Shown in pieces: positions 1 through 11,100 of a stretch of 37,955 nt of DNA. The position numbers were made by a program, and so were the translations under genes. Within the stretch, counting starts at the first letter, position 1. Every line of letters begins with the position of its first letter. Source of the stretch: a virus. The DNA lies in the IMG/VR virus record IMGVR_UViG_3300024273_001131, positions 1 through 37,955 of that record; one strand, written 5' to 3'. The notes below the pieces were generated by a model, which was not told the DNA's origin, did not search any database, and was given only the letters and a program-made list of their open reading frames with translations.

Positions 1-1
1 C

Positions 2-22
2 GACTGGATGATGCATTCTTAA
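2..22 (+). CDS. possible 3' end of an upstream gene (partial)
   Basis: Frame 2 reads a few codons and stops at 20-22, leaving a 15-nt A-rich leader before the gp25 gene, like other leaders in this window. Frame 1 is also open from the left edge to a stop at 61-63, which would overlap the gp25 start by 26 nt. The fragment is too short to identify or to decide between the two frames. Confidence 0.25.
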   Translation, partial: DWMMHS

Positions 23-37
23 AAGAATATATAAAAT

Positions 38-391
38 ATGGAATTATACATAAAAGATATTAATGACCCGAATTATGATCCTCAACAGATTCAATCTGAT
101 GAGGAAATTTCCATGTTGTTAACTCAGATAGAAGTAATGTTATTCACAAGAAAAGGTGAAGTGCTCGGTGATTCAGATTTTGGAGCTAATTTAGAAGATT
201 ATGTATATTCATTTATGTACAATGATCAAATGATCAAATCAGTAATAATAGAACAGCTTGAAAGATATATTCCATTGTCAAAAAAATTCAATACTCAAGT
301 TTCTGTTGAATTTGCACAAGAAACCGAAAGAAACCTAGTGTTTGTAGATATAATTGTTGACAACAAATATCAAATCAGTGTTTCAATATAA
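38..391 (+). CDS. 25: baseplate wedge protein, gp25/GPW family
   Basis: This 117-aa protein matches the size and pattern of the gp25/GPW lysozyme-like baseplate wedge family found in contractile tails. A short N-terminal strand segment is followed by a helix containing the run LLTQIEVMLFTRKGEVLGDSDFG, given here as positions about 28-50. The family signature is a small-residue, acidic and G-rich turn after an 'xxTrkGE' segment, then a hydrophobic C-terminal beta region. In T4 the protein joins gp6 and gp53 in the wedge and contacts the sheath. The next gene is a gp6-like protein 16 nt downstream, which supports the call. There is no Shine-Dalgarno; the start is preceded by an AT-rich leader (TATAAAATA at 30-38). 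Confidence 0.85.
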   Translation: MELYIKDINDPNYDPQQIQSDEEISMLLTQIEVMLFTRKGEVLGDSDFGANLEDYVYSFMYNDQMIKSVIIEQLERYIPLSKKFNTQVSVEFAQETERNLVFVDIIVDNKYQISVSI

Positions 392-394
392 ATA
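387..394 (+). promoter_or_regulatory. candidate T4-type late promoter (TATAAATA)
   Basis: An exact match to the T4 late -10 element TATAAATA overlaps the gp25 stop codon and lies 14 nt before the gp6-like start. The region is very AT-rich, so chance is a real alternative. Confidence 0.3.
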
Positions 395-407
395 AAATAT
401 AAAAGTA

Positions 408-2228
408 ATGCCAAATTTTAATTTTTTATCAACGTCTAGGATCAAGACCACTGAAATGATCGCTGACACTAGATCATATATCTCAAGAATGTATGGTAGA
501 GCTAATGAATTGTTTACATCAGCCTCTCCATTTTCGCAAATACTTGATGTTTTAACGCAAATAACTAGTCTGATCTTTTATTATATAGAGGACTCTACAG
601 TTGAGCAAAGCATTCTAACAGCGCAAAATCCTGAGTCGATATATGGACTATCTAGACTTGCTGGTCATGATTCTTTTAGAGGATCTGCGGCTTCTGGCGA
701 AATTAAAATAAGATTAAATACCACGGCATTTAACGATATTAAAGGAGATTCATTAAATATATTAGCTAATACTACGATTATTTCAAGTAAGAACGGTCTT
801 AAATATATTCTGAAAACAAACAATGATCAATTTAGAATAGAAAAAAGTAATGCAAATTACCTATATATTCCAATTGTTCAAGGAAAACTAGAATCCCAGA
901 TATTAACAGGTACTGGTGAAAAGCTACAATCATTCAATGTAGTTATTAAAGGAAATACAGATCATCACGCGGTTAGAGTTAGCGTTAATAGCGAACTATG
1001 GACTAAATACGATTCATTATATGATATGAAAGTCGGTACTAAAGGATACTTAGTAAAAACTGGTATAACTGGAGGTTTAGATATTTATTTTGGAAATGGA
1101 TCATTTGGTGCAATTCCAATAGCAGGTGCTTCGATTTCGGTAGAATATTTAGTTAATGAAGGTGCTAGAGGTAATTTATCTGGGTATAAAGATTTAAATT
1201 TCACATTTGAAACAGAAGGATTTGACTCTCTTGGAAATTCAATTAATTTAAATAATATGCTAGAGTCAACGTTTACCGCTGCACCAAAGATGGGTGCAGA
1301 TCCTGAAAGTATAGAATTAACAAAGTTAATTGCGCCGCTACAATCACACTCGTTTGTCCTAGCAACACCAAATAACTATGAACATTTTCTATCTAGATAT
1401 GGAATGTTTTCATACCTTGATGCGTACAATACAACAGATGACGGTTATCTAGATGATGATAACATCATATACTTATTTATGTTACCTGATACTGCAAGAA
1501 AACTAAATAAGAACAATGATTATTTTAATTTAAACCAAGAGGAATTCTTTTTCTCTGAGGATGAAAATAACGGAATCTTAGAAACATTAGAAAAAAGTGG
1601 TCAACAAATGGTTACTACTGAAGTTAAGATAGTTAAACCAAAGGTTCAATATTTTAGAATGGATGTTAAAATTAGATATTTTGAAGGTTATAATAAACAA
1701 AGTTTGTATACTGAAATTCGTTCAAAAATTTCAAGTTATTTAATAAATATAACTAGAAGAGACAGATTACCAAAATCGGACATTATAGCTCTATTAGAAG
1801 GTGTTGAAGGAATTGATTCTGTAAATATTAGATTTGTTTCAGAAACGGAAGAAACTGCAAGAAGGCTAGGTTACTATGTATCAGAAACGGTTACAGTAAC
1901 TCCAAGTACTCCAGTCTTAGAAGAGATTGGTAATGGAAAATCAAAATTTGTTTTCTTTAAAAGAACTGTAACAAAAAATCAAGTTAACTTCGAACCAGGA
2001 GCAGCATTGCCAGAAGGGGTAATTAATTTAGATTCATTTGGAGATATTATTCTTGAAAAGGAAGAAGTTGCTCTATTCAGAGGTGGTTGGGAAGATAGAG
2101 ATGGTATCACTGTAATTGACGATGCAAGACTAGGAGAACAGGCTGCTTTATCAATTTACTTTGATGAACCGGCAGTACCAAATACAGTGTTTTCACAAAT
2201 ACAAGCTAAAAACAGAAGGGCATTATAA
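408..2228 (+). CDS. 6: baseplate wedge protein, gp6/baseplate-J-like
   Basis: This 606-aa protein is close to T4 gp6 in length (about 660 aa) and directly follows gp25, as expected for the wedge module. The N-terminal third is helical, with an aromatic run FYYIEDSTVEQSI near residues 59-71 that resembles baseplate_J-like proteins. The middle is glycine-rich beta structure, and the C-terminal part (about 390-490) has a helix-strand segment, VKPKVQYFRMDVKIRYFEGY, typical of baseplate_J C-termini. The protein would dimerise to form the inner ring of the wedge. The stop codon overlaps the next start by one base (TAATG), suggesting translational coupling. Family membership is inferred from pattern, size and neighbours. 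Confidence 0.75.
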   Translation: MPNFNFLSTSRIKTTEMIADTRSYISRMYGRANELFTSASPFSQILDVLTQITSLIFYYIEDSTVEQSILTAQNPESIYGLSRLAGHDSFRGSAASGEIKIRLNTTAFNDIKGDSLNILANTTIISSKNGLKYILKTNNDQFRIEKSNANYLYIPIVQGKLESQILTGTGEKLQSFNVVIKGNTDHHAVRVSVNSELWTKYDSLYDMKVGTKGYLVKTGITGGLDIYFGNGSFGAIPIAGASISVEYLVNEGARGNLSGYKDLNFTFETEGFDSLGNSINLNNMLESTFTAAPKMGADPESIELTKLIAPLQSHSFVLATPNNYEHFLSRYGMFSYLDAYNTTDDGYLDDDNIIYLFMLPDTARKLNKNNDYFNLNQEEFFFSEDENNGILETLEKSGQQMVTTEVKIVKPKVQYFRMDVKIRYFEGYNKQSLYTEIRSKISSYLINITRRDRLPKSDIIALLEGVEGIDSVNIRFVSETEETARRLGYYVSETVTVTPSTPVLEEIGNGKSKFVFFKRTVTKNQVNFEPGAALPEGVINLDSFGDIILEKEEVALFRGGWEDRDGITVIDDARLGEQAALSIYFDEPAVPNTVFSQIQAKNRRAL

Positions 2229-2497
2229 TGGATCCATTTAAAGATTTATTTAAAGTAAGAAGAAAAAGCAACTATGATGTTAGGTTAAATGTCATGGATG
2301 ACCGAAAGAATTTAGGAAATAATTACAGAGAAAATGTTCTTGTGAATTCTATTTCTAAGTACATACAAAGAAATGATATGATGCATGATTTTGTGATATT
2401 GGTTCAGCATTCGATTGCTGATCTAATTGATGCTGTTTCATCTTTAAAAGTTTATAAATCATACACTATTAAGAAAAACGATAAAAAAGTTAGATAA
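2228..2497 (+). CDS. small protein in baseplate operon, unknown function
   Basis: This 89-aa basic protein is coupled to the gp6-like gene by a one-base overlap and to the next gene by a 2-nt gap. It has a charged N-terminus (KDLFKVRRKSNYDVRLNV) and a hydrophobic helix near residues 52-70 (HDFVILVQHSIADLIDAV). No family was recognised. The position between two wedge-type genes suggests a baseplate accessory or assembly component. T4 gp53 is larger, so that identity is not claimed. Confidence 0.7.
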   Translation: MDPFKDLFKVRRKSNYDVRLNVMDDRKNLGNNYRENVLVNSISKYIQRNDMMHDFVILVQHSIADLIDAVSSLKVYKSYTIKKNDKKVR

Positions 2498-2499
2498 TA

Positions 2500-5400
2500 A
2501 TGACATACAATAATTTAATATTTTTCGATAGCGAATCTAATGAATTAAATCTAACTTATGATTTAACAACTGATCTATGGGAAGGTGTATGCTATTTACC
2601 TAGAGTATCGACAGGATTGTATGAAACTCTTTCGCTCTATATTTTAGAAAAAGTACAAGGTGAATTAGGAAATGAAAAATTTGTTACTCCTATTTCTGAT
2701 GTAACTCAAGTATTCTTCGACTACGAATTTAACGTAGGATACGATATAAGTGAAGACATATTCTTATATAGTACTTATTCTAAAGACGGCAATGTATTTG
2801 TTCAAAAAGATTCTAAAAAAACAACACAACTAGCAGATAGCTCACAGAAAATTGGATTTAATCAGGCATCTGGTTTAAATATAGTTAATTCTAGTGCAAC
2901 ATCAGTTCCATTGTCTTGTAATATTGCAATGATGAGCGAGATTGAAGGATATCACACGAATGTGTTAAGTATTTTTTCATACACTGATCAGAATAACAGA
3001 ACACTAATTGCAAACATTAGAATATATGGTGAAACTGAAGCTGAAGATGAACGATTAAATGTTCTTCTTTCTAATATAGGAATGGAATTTGATAATTCAG
3101 ATTTCTTTATTTTTAAAGACACTAACATAAATGAATTATCGCCAGACAATATAATACTTAATGCGAAAAGAAAAGAACTACTTTTACAAGCATCTCAGAT
3201 AAAACCGTTCGTCGGAACTTATAAGGCTCTTTTGAATGCAATCGATTTTTACGGATACAATAAACTAACTTTAAAAGAATATTGGTTAAATATCAATGAG
3301 CAGTCTGAATACTTTGGTAAATTAAAAGCGGTTGCAGTACCTAATCAAGATGTTACTGGTTTTTTAGCAAACAAAAATCAAAACAATCAACTACCTAGTT
3401 CAAATCAAAAGAAAACTTCAAGGTTTTCTCTAGTATACCGATTAAATAACGCGACGGGAAATGTCGATGAATGGGATATTCCTACAGTCGAAGAGGCATT
3501 TGACTATTCTCCAGATGAAGTACTAATAAAATTATATGGTCTAAAGAATAAACTACAAAAGAATTTCCTACCACTACAAGCTAAAATAGTAGATATTACA
3601 GGTGAAGGTGATTACTTTTCTCAATTTAATCAAAACGTATGGAATAATCAGCATATTATTAAGAAACAGACATCTGGCGTTGATGTTGATTTTAAAAAGT
3701 ATCCAGAACAGAGACAACTTTTTATAGAAGATTTGCGTAAAGTTGATTATAGATTAACTGGAATTAATCAAGATTTTTTACAAACAAATAATAGAGTAGA
3801 AGAACATATATTAGTTTCACCAAACTACTCAATAATAGATGGGTACGCTAACAATAGACTTACTATATATGGTGCTGATCTTAGCGGGCAGATTTCAACA
3901 ACATACTCATACATGTATGATGGTAACGTATTTAATAGAGCAAAGGTTATTTCAGTAACATATGATGGAGAAAATACTATAATCGACACTGATGAGGAGA
4001 TATTATCGACTGAGGCTTCGATGTCACCTTCTACTTTTACAATTTTTAATAATGTTGCGGAGATCTTAACTGAGTCTATTGCTAATTTTTATGGAGATTA
4101 TTATGATGGCGATCTATCTACTTTTAATACTGTTGCCGGGATTCCAATAGGATGTCCGGTTGTGTTAAATATAGAATCTTATAAAGATAAGTGGGATGAC
4201 GCGGAATTCACATGGATGGATTCTGGTAAGAAGTATTCTGGTTTTGATATGTATAATTTTTACGAAGATTTTCCAGCACATCCGACAAATCCTTCTTTAA
4301 ACTACTATGACTATTTAAAATCTAATGAGGATTATGAGTTTTTGACATGGGAAAACTGGTGGCATGCTAATATATATGAAGTTGAATGGGTTATTAGTGG
4401 ACCTAATAATTATTTAAAAGAATTTAGAGGATCTATAGAGTCCTATTCTACATTTCCGATTACTTTGCCGTTCGCTGGAGATTACTCGATTGAACTGAAC
4501 TTATATGACTTATATAATTTTAAAAGTACTTATAGAAAAAAGGACTATATTAATGTTAAGAATAAAAACGTTGAAGTGTATGGGATTTATCAAGAACTAG
4601 CAGAGAAAAAATCATGGAATTTATATAAAAATAAATGGGATTCTGCAGGTTCAGATTGGAATACTAGTTCTGAAAATGAGATCGAAGTTGACGATGTCCT
4701 AGCCACTTACTATTTAACATTAGATAGGGCAAATTATATCCAAGACGATCAATTTGGTCGTGAATTTTCTACAGTTAGAAGATTCATTGATGCTAATTCA
4801 ATCACAGGATTTAGTGAAACTACAGGACCTTATGTTTTTGACGAATTAAAAGAACATTTATGGAATGATGGTTCTAAAATATCATGGGATATGACTAGAA
4901 TTGGAGCAGACATTAACTCTTCGTTTAAAATTAATTTAAATGGAGGAGAAAACGGTCACTTTATGTTTATTCAACACGACAATCCAATAACTAACGAAAG
5001 TATCGACGATATATATCAAATAGTATCGCCAATGCCGGTTGATAATACAGATGTTGATGCATGGTTCTTAATAGCAGAAGAGTTACAAAATCTAGATCCG
5101 ACAGAACATCCGTTATTTGCTAAATTTAACTATAATGTAATTGGAGTAGATTCTGACAATAACATATCTACTGGAGAAACTACAATGGGATACGATAGAT
5201 GTGATTATATGTTAATTGTGGCAATTGAACCTTCTAGATCTTATGAGTATACGTCAGTTGGATTTAATAATCCATTATGTGGTGAAGTTGTTGCTAATTC
5301 AGAAATACATTTTAAGAGTTATAATCCAAATTTTAATAATTTAAAAATGATTAGATCTCATGAAAGAGTTAATTTATTGAATCATGTTACGTTTTCATAT

Positions 5401-5601
5401 GATACTACAAAGATGCCAGGTATTGTTTCTCAAAATTGGAGATTAAAAAATAATACTTTAAATGTTGATGATATATATTATAATAATCAATGGTTGACTT
5501 ATTTGTTCAAATACCGAGGAGAATATGAAATTCAACTTGAATTAATTGATTTAAATGGAAACAAAAACATAATAAACAAAAACATAATAAAAATCATATA
5601 A
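2500..5601 (+). CDS. large baseplate protein, possible gp7-type wedge subunit
   Basis: This protein is 1033 aa, close to the length of T4 gp7 (about 1032 aa), and it follows gp25 and gp6 as gp7 follows gp6 in T4. I cannot show residue-level homology. Two stretches look like Ig/PKD-type beta sandwiches: about residues 620-690 (VEWVISGPNNYLKEF, then LPFAGDYSIELNLYDLYNF) and the C-terminus (WLTYLFKYRGEYEIQLELID). Both follow the 'G.Y.I.L...D..G/N' pattern of PKD folds. It is rich in aromatic and acidic residues and has no signal peptide. A virion structural role is likely; the gp7 assignment is positional. Confidence 0.6.
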   Translation: MTYNNLIFFDSESNELNLTYDLTTDLWEGVCYLPRVSTGLYETLSLYILEKVQGELGNEKFVTPISDVTQVFFDYEFNVGYDISEDIFLYSTYSKDGNVFVQKDSKKTTQLADSSQKIGFNQASGLNIVNSSATSVPLSCNIAMMSEIEGYHTNVLSIFSYTDQNNRTLIANIRIYGETEAEDERLNVLLSNIGMEFDNSDFFIFKDTNINELSPDNIILNAKRKELLLQASQIKPFVGTYKALLNAIDFYGYNKLTLKEYWLNINEQSEYFGKLKAVAVPNQDVTGFLANKNQNNQLPSSNQKKTSRFSLVYRLNNATGNVDEWDIPTVEEAFDYSPDEVLIKLYGLKNKLQKNFLPLQAKIVDITGEGDYFSQFNQNVWNNQHIIKKQTSGVDVDFKKYPEQRQLFIEDLRKVDYRLTGINQDFLQTNNRVEEHILVSPNYSIIDGYANNRLTIYGADLSGQISTTYSYMYDGNVFNRAKVISVTYDGENTIIDTDEEILSTEASMSPSTFTIFNNVAEILTESIANFYGDYYDGDLSTFNTVAGIPIGCPVVLNIESYKDKWDDAEFTWMDSGKKYSGFDMYNFYEDFPAHPTNPSLNYYDYLKSNEDYEFLTWENWWHANIYEVEWVISGPNNYLKEFRGSIESYSTFPITLPFAGDYSIELNLYDLYNFKSTYRKKDYINVKNKNVEVYGIYQELAEKKSWNLYKNKWDSAGSDWNTSSENEIEVDDVLATYYLTLDRANYIQDDQFGREFSTVRRFIDANSITGFSETTGPYVFDELKEHLWNDGSKISWDMTRIGADINSSFKINLNGGENGHFMFIQHDNPITNESIDDIYQIVSPMPVDNTDVDAWFLIAEELQNLDPTEHPLFAKFNYNVIGVDSDNNISTGETTMGYDRCDYMLIVAIEPSRSYEYTSVGFNNPLCGEVVANSEIHFKSYNPNFNNLKMIRSHERVNLLNHVTFSYDTTKMPGIVSQNWRLKNNTLNVDDIYYNNQWLTYLFKYRGEYEIQLELIDLNGNKNIINKNIIKII

Positions 5602-5603
5602 AA

Positions 5604-6152
5604 ATGGCAAGTATTACACCAATCTTAGGTACCGACAGTCTTTCATCTTCTAGAATTGTTCTTAATAATAATTTTGAATCAATCAGAACTGAGTTAGTAG
5701 GTATTTCATCGTTATTAAATGTAACGGGACAAACTTTACAATTAACTGGAGGAATAACATCTTCCACATTATCAGTTTTAAGCGGAGCAACTAATTTATT
5801 TTTAGCTAATTCGACAAATGTTATTTCTTACGTAACACATGTATTTAAACAAAATGCTATTTTCGAAGCTGGAGTTATTGCATCAGTAAATGGAACTTCT
5901 GTTTCACCTAATCCGACATTACCAACAGTAAACAACTGGACAAACGAAACTTACTTTGTTGGACCTGGCGTATTTGTACTATCTGGAGCTGCTGAAGGTC
6001 AAAAAGTAACTCTTATCGCTGCGGATATTGCTGGTTTTTCACTAAATAATGCCGAAATAGCAGGAGAATCAGTAGACCTTGTGATTACACAGGACAAAAC
6101 TATATCTTTACAATATTTAGGAACTAGCTGGTATGTTATTTCTAAAAACTAA
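5604..6152 (+). CDS. small tail/baseplate-associated structural protein
   Basis: This 182-aa protein starts 2 nt after the preceding gene. The N-terminus has a short 'SRIVLNNNFESI' motif resembling the 'NxNFxxL' motif at the start of the two collagen-like fibres in this window (KINLNFKQF and KVNYNFDQL). That motif may be a shared docking element. The middle is repetitive in Ser, Thr and Gly, and the C-terminus (about 115-182) is a compact beta domain ending in YLGTSWYVISKN, typical of trimeric fibre heads. A short fibre or fibre-adaptor role is inferred. Confidence 0.6.
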   Translation: MASITPILGTDSLSSSRIVLNNNFESIRTELVGISSLLNVTGQTLQLTGGITSSTLSVLSGATNLFLANSTNVISYVTHVFKQNAIFEAGVIASVNGTSVSPNPTLPTVNNWTNETYFVGPGVFVLSGAAEGQKVTLIAADIAGFSLNNAEIAGESVDLVITQDKTISLQYLGTSWYVISKN

Positions 6153-6163
6153 TATATACATTA

Positions 6164-6172
6164 TATAAAATA
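6164..6172 (+). promoter_or_regulatory. candidate late promoter-like element (TATAAAATA)
   Basis: TATAAAATA ends 12 nt before the start at 6184. The same 9-mer sits with the same 12-nt spacing before the gene at 36135. It is a variant of the T4 late element, in AT-rich sequence. Confidence 0.3.
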
Positions 6173-6183
6173 AAAAGCATAAA

Positions 6184-8118
6184 ATGGCTACACCATTAAT
6201 TAGAATTCCACAAGAACAAGGAGGTACTATGTACGCGTTTTCTAGTGCAGCTAGAGATTTGACTAGAGCATATTATAATCCTGATTTAATATTTGAATAT
6301 TCAAAGTTTGCACTTTTAGATATTCCAGTAGTTGCTTCGCCTGGTGAAGGATCTACAAATAACTATATTCAATTTGGTAATTTATTTAATGGAACGGTTG
6401 CATATGATGATAATAGTGTCGATAATGCTAATGTTCATTTTGCACAAACATTTCAAAATTATGCATTAAACTTTGAGAATTTTATTCTTACAGATGATGA
6501 TTTTGATTCTACAATATACTCTTCTGATTCTGAAAAAATATTCTTTAAGTGGTTAAACCACATTGGAGCATTTAGAGTCAAAGGAGCAACAACTCAACAA
6601 GCATCCAGTTCTTATTCTAGAGCTATTGAATTAGATGATTCATCATCAGTTGGTAGTGAATACAGTAAGGTTGTTAAATATGTTGGAACTATTGACGTTT
6701 CTAACGATAAGAATTTTGAAGGAGAAGTATATAATGAAATATTTATAAACGTACCCTCTTCTGTTGGATTTACTCCAGAAATTCTTTTTAAATCTACTAA
6801 TTTTAATACAACTGCAACATCATATTTACCACTAGATGAAATTAATGGTAGATCTGGACAAAACCACCCTGATTCTAATCTAAATTTAGATGCAATTGCT
6901 GATAATGTTGCTGGAACAATTGACTTAAGTAGCAATGATCTATATAATTACGGTATTGAATGGAATCCTGAAATTTATTCAAAAATAATAAATGATCCAA
7001 AATTAAATAGTCTTTTAGAATATTCACAAAGAGGTGGAGACTTTAGATTTAATGCTATTCTTGTTTATTATGATTTACATTCAAAATCAAACACGGCAAA
7101 TAGATCAACTAATTTATACGGTATCATATTATTAGATAATTTTAAAAACGATCCAACATCAACTGGATTTTATATTCCAGAATTAACTAAATACAAACCA
7201 AACGAAATTACAGGGTTGAATGGTAATGCATTTGCCCTAAAATTAAATGTTAAATTTAATTCTTCATTAGATAATGTAGGAGTTGAGAATAATATCAATG
7301 ATTATTCTACATTCTCAATGGACATATTTTTAGATACTACAAGTGCTCTAGATGGCGCAGTATCTTTATTAATTGAGGCTAATACTAAATATAATGATAT
7401 TGCTAAAAGATTAGAATCACTAGAAAATTTAATGCTTACTACCAGAAACGATGGTAATTTATTAGATAGAATTAGTTCTTTAGAAGATGACGTTATAAAC
7501 GCGTCTTTGAATTACAATAGTTCTTCATCAATTTTAGATATGATATCGTCTGCTAATTCCAGGATTAATCAAATAATAAGTGGTGTTATTCCAAGTGAAG
7601 TTCAATACAACACTGATGTTATTAAAGCAGGTGAAGGTGTTATTATTGACAAATCAGATCCAAAGTACATTAAGATTGTTAATAATAATGTAGGATACAC
7701 GTTAAATGAAGTTTTTGAATATGATAATTATTCTGAAACTATAGTTTCTTTAAATACTGCGGATAATAAATTTAATCCTATAAATAGTTCGCCAACTTAT
7801 GGTTTATATTCAAGAATCAAAACATACGAGAACTTAATTAGAATTAATCTACAATACGAAGAGCTACAAGATGATTTGAATATATACTTAGATGATAGTA
7901 TTAATTCTTGGAAAAAAGGCCAAACAGTTAAATTCTCATTTAAAGATAGTTTACTAAACATAGGAACTAATAAAATTAATATACATACAAAGGAAGCCAA
8001 TTTATGGGTTTTAAAAGTAAGTATTGACAACAATACAATACTAAGTCTTAAACCATATTTTGAATTAATTTGCATTGATGAAATAAACAAGACATTCGAA
8101 CTTGAAATTATAAGATAA
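6184..8118 (+). CDS. virion structural protein with coiled coil, unknown function
   Basis: This protein is 644 aa. The N-terminus (PLIRIPQEQGGTMYAFSSA) is followed by a 'SKFALLDIP' segment of a kind I associate with baseplate or fibre-connector proteins of T4-like marine phages, though the family is not named with confidence. Residues about 402-465 form a coiled coil (AKRLESLENLM, then LLDRISSLEDDV), suggesting oligomerisation. The C-terminal 130 residues are beta-rich. It sits in an unbroken run of tail genes and ends 1 nt before the next start. A baseplate or tail-fibre structural role is inferred. Confidence 0.65.
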   Translation: MATPLIRIPQEQGGTMYAFSSAARDLTRAYYNPDLIFEYSKFALLDIPVVASPGEGSTNNYIQFGNLFNGTVAYDDNSVDNANVHFAQTFQNYALNFENFILTDDDFDSTIYSSDSEKIFFKWLNHIGAFRVKGATTQQASSSYSRAIELDDSSSVGSEYSKVVKYVGTIDVSNDKNFEGEVYNEIFINVPSSVGFTPEILFKSTNFNTTATSYLPLDEINGRSGQNHPDSNLNLDAIADNVAGTIDLSSNDLYNYGIEWNPEIYSKIINDPKLNSLLEYSQRGGDFRFNAILVYYDLHSKSNTANRSTNLYGIILLDNFKNDPTSTGFYIPELTKYKPNEITGLNGNAFALKLNVKFNSSLDNVGVENNINDYSTFSMDIFLDTTSALDGAVSLLIEANTKYNDIAKRLESLENLMLTTRNDGNLLDRISSLEDDVINASLNYNSSSSILDMISSANSRINQIISGVIPSEVQYNTDVIKAGEGVIIDKSDPKYIKIVNNNVGYTLNEVFEYDNYSETIVSLNTADNKFNPINSSPTYGLYSRIKTYENLIRINLQYEELQDDLNIYLDDSINSWKKGQTVKFSFKDSLLNIGTNKINIHTKEANLWVLKVSIDNNTILSLKPYFELICIDEINKTFELEIIR

Positions 8119-8119
8119 T

Positions 8120-11100
8120 ATGAGCGCTAGCAATTCAATATCACAATTACTTGAACAGTTTTTAGAATTAAACACAAATTCTCTAGAGACTTTTAATAGA
8201 ATTAATGAGGCAATTACGACAGATAAAGAAACTGTTGTGATTGATTTATACAATAGCAAGACTAATCAAAATGAGTCTATTCAAATACCTGCGTTTGGAT
8301 ATTTGAAAAGAGAAATCGAAAGACTTAATAATAATTTAAATGCTATTAGTGGTGTTAGTGGTTCAGATGCTAATATTAGATTAAAGGACGGATCTTATAG
8401 AAGTATATACACTTCTAAATTAAAGAGTCCTTCTAACCCAATAAATTCAATGGCTGCTCCTACCGAATTTGGTACAAAGTTAAATGAATTTTTTGAAGAT
8501 TTCTTAAATCCTCTATTAACAATAAATGTTGATGTTACTGGACAGATTCCAGTAGAGACTGAAAGGGTTTATATTGAAAGATTTATATTTAATGGAGACA
8601 GCGCAAACACTGCAATATTATTCGACGAAAGATACAAAGGATCTAGTGAAATTGCATATAGCTCGTTTGCTGATGATTTAATAAAAGATGGTCTAGATTA
8701 TTATTTAGATTCTGAAGTTATTGACATGCCAATTAGAAGCATGCAATATAATGGTAAATTTGATGTTACTAAAATAGATACTGCTCAGAAGTCAGTAATC
8801 GTTAACGGCACAACTGAAACTAGATCTATTAAGTTATTTACCCTAAACAAATTAAGTTACACAGACACATCTAAGAATGCAAAGGACACTGAAACTCTGA
8901 AGGTTTCGGATTCTTTAATAGTTAATTCTGGTAATTATTCTACAAGATACTTAATTAAATCAATAGACACTGCAACTTCTCAAATAGAATTAGAAATAAT
9001 TGAAGGTTTTGAATCTATTAGACTAGGCGCAAATCAATTAGGAATATACAAAGCAGTCGATACGGCTTTAAGTATTGAGATTAAAATTGGATTTGACGAA
9101 AGACAAGTTATCTTTGTTAAACCAATAGATCCTAATTCTAAAATACCAGCTGAAGAATATTCACCAGGTATTGGTTTTTACTCTAATGAACTATCAATTA
9201 CCCTAGCAACCGGAGATACTTCTACGCTTGCTAAGTATTATAGAGATGAAGTAGCGGATTTTGGACAATTTATCAAAGCGCTTAAAGTTGATTATATTCC
9301 GCCAGCTGCTATTGGTATTATACCTACACCTCCAACACTTGATGTTACTAACTTTAAAGTTGTACAAATAAATAAACATTTAACTGATAATACAACTTCA
9401 GATAAAATCAAACAATTGAAATCTGACAAGATCTCGACTGAACAGAATATTAAGAAAATAGATGAGGCGATCAAACAAAAGAAAGCTGTATTAAACACTA
9501 AGAAATTTGAATCTTCTGCTGAAAAAGATAATAGAAAAAACGAACTTTTTTCTTTAATCTCAGAAAGAGATAATGAGTCTAAGTTGTATGCATCTATTGT
9601 AAGCGATATTAAAGCTTCTGCAGATTCTACTGATATTTCTAGTGTTTCTCCTAAATTTAAAGTAAGAGGATTCTGGGCTATTCCAGAACCGCAACGAATA
9701 GGTCAAGAAGTATCTCAACAAATCGTTAGATTTAAAACAAGATACCGATATGTATCAACTACTGGAAAAACTTCAAACGTAGATCAATTAGAGTTTAATG
9801 ATTCAGTAAATGGAACTACAAAAACAGCGGCTTTTTCAAACTGGAATGAATTAGATGGAATTGTTAGAAAAAGAGAAATAGCCTCTTCTGGTAAATATGA
9901 GTGGACATTAGAGAATGAAGAAGATGCGCAAGCAATAAACTTTAATTCACTAGACATATCAATCAATCCTGGAGAAATTGTAGAGATTATGATTAAGTCT
10001 GTTTCAGAAGCAGGTTTCCCTGCGAATCCTGTCGAATCCGACTGGTCTGAAATTATTAGAGTTGAATTTCCTGAAGGAGAGCTGTCTACGACTTCAATTA
10101 GTGATATCACAAAGACAAATGAATTAGATTATATTAAAGTAGGTATTAAGCAGGATTTAGAAGCAGCTGGAGTATACTCTCATGTTGCTGATTCATTCGA
10201 GTCTGGAAACGTGGTATATAATCACAGTGCTGAAAGCATTGCATCAGGATTCACAACAGCAACTCAAGGAACTGTTAATGTTTATGAGAAATTATTAAGT
10301 CTTCAAAATGAAATATTAAGACTACGTGATATAATTGAAGGAAATGTTGGTGAATTGCTAGTTAACTTAGTTGATGAGGATGGAAATGTTACAAATGTTT
10401 CTAATAATACTACTGTAAAATTATTTGCAGGGTACTATACGACAGAATTGCCATCTGATAACTATAAAGGATATATTGTTACTAAGAACTTTAAAATTGA
10501 ACTATCGAATACAAAAGCAACTGATTTAGAATTAATTTCTAGAATGATAGGAGACACTACTCAGCCTGTTTATGTTTCTTCATCAGATGATGTGTTTGGT
10601 TTAGGGACAGGAACTATTGATCCTGCAGTTTCTGCCAATGATTATTATACAAGTGAAGCTCGGTATGATGTTGTTCCGGTAATATATCAAAACGTGTCCA
10701 ATGCTGATTTAAACGCTTATAATTATTTAAATGATGGGCCTGAACAGTCATCTCAATTAAAAGGACAGTTCATATACTCAAGATTTAAAAATATTGCCAA
10801 TGACGATGTATTGTACATTGGGGATGATATTGATGTGCTTGATACTTCGGGATTTGACATAAATGAATATGGAATTTCTCATCCTGTTACGGGAGTAGTT
10901 ACAACAGATGGTGTTAAAAACTTTAATACTGCATCAATTCCTACTGGATCTGAATTTACAACAATAGGCTCAAGCGCTGTAAATGATTTCACATGGAATG
11001 GAGCTTATAGTGGTGTAACCCCATTGCTTACTAAAATAGGAGAACCTGGTGGAATAACTCTTGAAGACTATGACAATGGTATGTTCATGCACATAGATCA

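Noticed and set aside
1-63. Frame-1 open stretch ending at 63 as the true upstream gene
   Set aside because: It would overlap the gp25 start by 26 nt, unlike the 0-4 nt overlaps elsewhere, but the fragment is too short to decide.
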